A stretch of 5,131 nt of DNA, taken from assembly GCA_003661185.1 (NCBI GenBank), contig QMVQ01000130.1, positions 1 to 5,131 of the forward strand. The letters run 5' to 3'. Of this stretch, positions 4,967-5,131 are shown in pieces. How positions within the stretch are numbered: the stretch's first letter is position 1; every line of letters begins with the position of its first letter. A model generated the notes under the pieces. The model was not told the origin of the DNA and ran no database searches. It was given only the letters and a program-made list of their open reading frames with translations. The DNA is from Candidatus Alkanophagales archaeon (GTDB lineage: Archaea; Halobacteriota; Syntropharchaeia; Alkanophagales; B39-G2). The position numbers and the translations under genes were made by a program.

Positions 4967-5131
4967 CTACCACGCCCTAACCATGGGCGTTCCGCAGTTC
5001 GGGCACGTCATCTGCCGACACGGCACGCCACGCTGGTGCGGGACTCGATGCCCGCAGCTCGGGCACTCGCACTCGCCGCTAGGACCTGGACCGCCGCCGG
5101 CGCCTCTGCCTCCGCCGCCGGCGCCTCTACC
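4967..5131 (-). CDS. Gly-rich protein with C-terminal zinc ribbon, 5' end cut by window edge
   Basis: The last 54 codons are visible, ending at TAG 4967. Residues 1-19 of this fragment are almost entirely Gly with Arg, Ala and Pro (a GRGAGGG unit occurs twice). Then come Cys21-x-Cys23-x2-Cys26 and Cys38-x4-Cys43-x2-Cys46 in [20 protein letters not shown] and [17 protein letters not shown]. The CPxCGxxVPHQRGxPCxxxxCPxCGxxM pattern is that of small proteins that accompany NifX-like, DUF5320-like and MinD/Mrp genes. The two CxxCG knuckles form a zinc-ribbon or rubredoxin-like metal site; two extra Cys (21 and 38) could widen the choice of metal or bind a cluster. The function is unknown. The stop lies 54 nt before the DUF5320-like ATG, consistent with one operon. 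The start codon is outside the window. Confidence 0.85.
   Translation of the reverse strand, partial: GRGAGGGGRGAGGGPGPSGECECPSCGHRVPHQRGVPCRQMTCPNCGTPMVRAW
5091..5128. repeat. Two copies of a 17-nt unit at 21-nt spacing (Gly-rich coding repeat)
   Basis: CCGCCGCCGGCGCCTCT occurs at 5091-5107 and again, identical, at 5112-5128. The 21-nt period equals seven codons and encodes the GRGAGGG unit of the zinc-ribbon protein. More copies may lie beyond the edge. It probably arose by slippage or local duplication within a low-complexity coding region. Confidence 0.8.

Noticed and set aside
4617..4973. 118-codon minus-strand frame overlapping the DUF5320-like gene
   Set aside because: It has no family features. 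The Shine-Dalgarno site overlaps its apparent internal ATG (4919) and is correctly placed for ATG 4912 of the other frame, whose product has a typical coiled coil.

Overview
The window looks archaeal, probably euryarchaeal and possibly thermophilic. Three things point that way. A-box (TATA) promoters sit about 25 nt before start codons, implying leaderless mRNAs. Shine-Dalgarno sites match the archaeal 16S tail (AGGTGAT, AAGGAGGTGAT). The gene families are ones common in archaea: a COG4028-type P-loop protein, a MinD/Mrp ATPase with inserted ferredoxin, and NifX-like and DUF5320-like proteins. The exact lineage cannot be told from this sequence.

Left block (1-1620, minus strand): a COG0701/DUF318 (ArsP-like) permease, then an unrecognised small ORF, then a MTH895/TM0996-type thioredoxin-like protein cut by the left edge. 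The block reads as one operon from a TATA box at 1611-1620. An imperfect inverted repeat between the TATA box and the permease ATG is a candidate operator. The pairing suggests membrane transport coupled to thiol or metalloid chemistry; the substrate is not visible.

Middle block (1709-2864): two divergent genes separated by only 31 nt. The minus-strand gene is a predicted P-loop ATPase/GTPase and the plus-strand gene is a minimal 110-aa HAD-superfamily protein. Both seem to be transcribed without leaders from overlapping promoters.

Right block (2892-5131, minus strand, read right to left): a Gly-rich zinc-ribbon protein cut by the right edge, a DUF5320-like aromatic/coiled-coil protein, a NifX/MTH1175-family protein, a MinD/Mrp ATPase carrying two 4Fe-4S motifs, and the remains of a SixA-type histidine phosphatase. 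The spacing fits one operon. The first four families commonly occur together and are best read as a module for handling or inserting iron-sulfur or related metal clusters. The phosphatase at the end of the operon has its N-terminal RHG region and its C-terminus in different frames, with the middle missing, so it is a pseudogene.

No RNA gene, CRISPR array, insertion sequence or integrase was seen. No gene-free stretch exceeds 300 bases; the longest are 1588-1708 and, if the small ORF is not real, 245-423. I found no convincing wholly new system. The most interesting items are the small ORF and operator of the permease/thioredoxin operon, the decayed phosphatase, and the overlapping inverted repeats inside the NifX-like gene.
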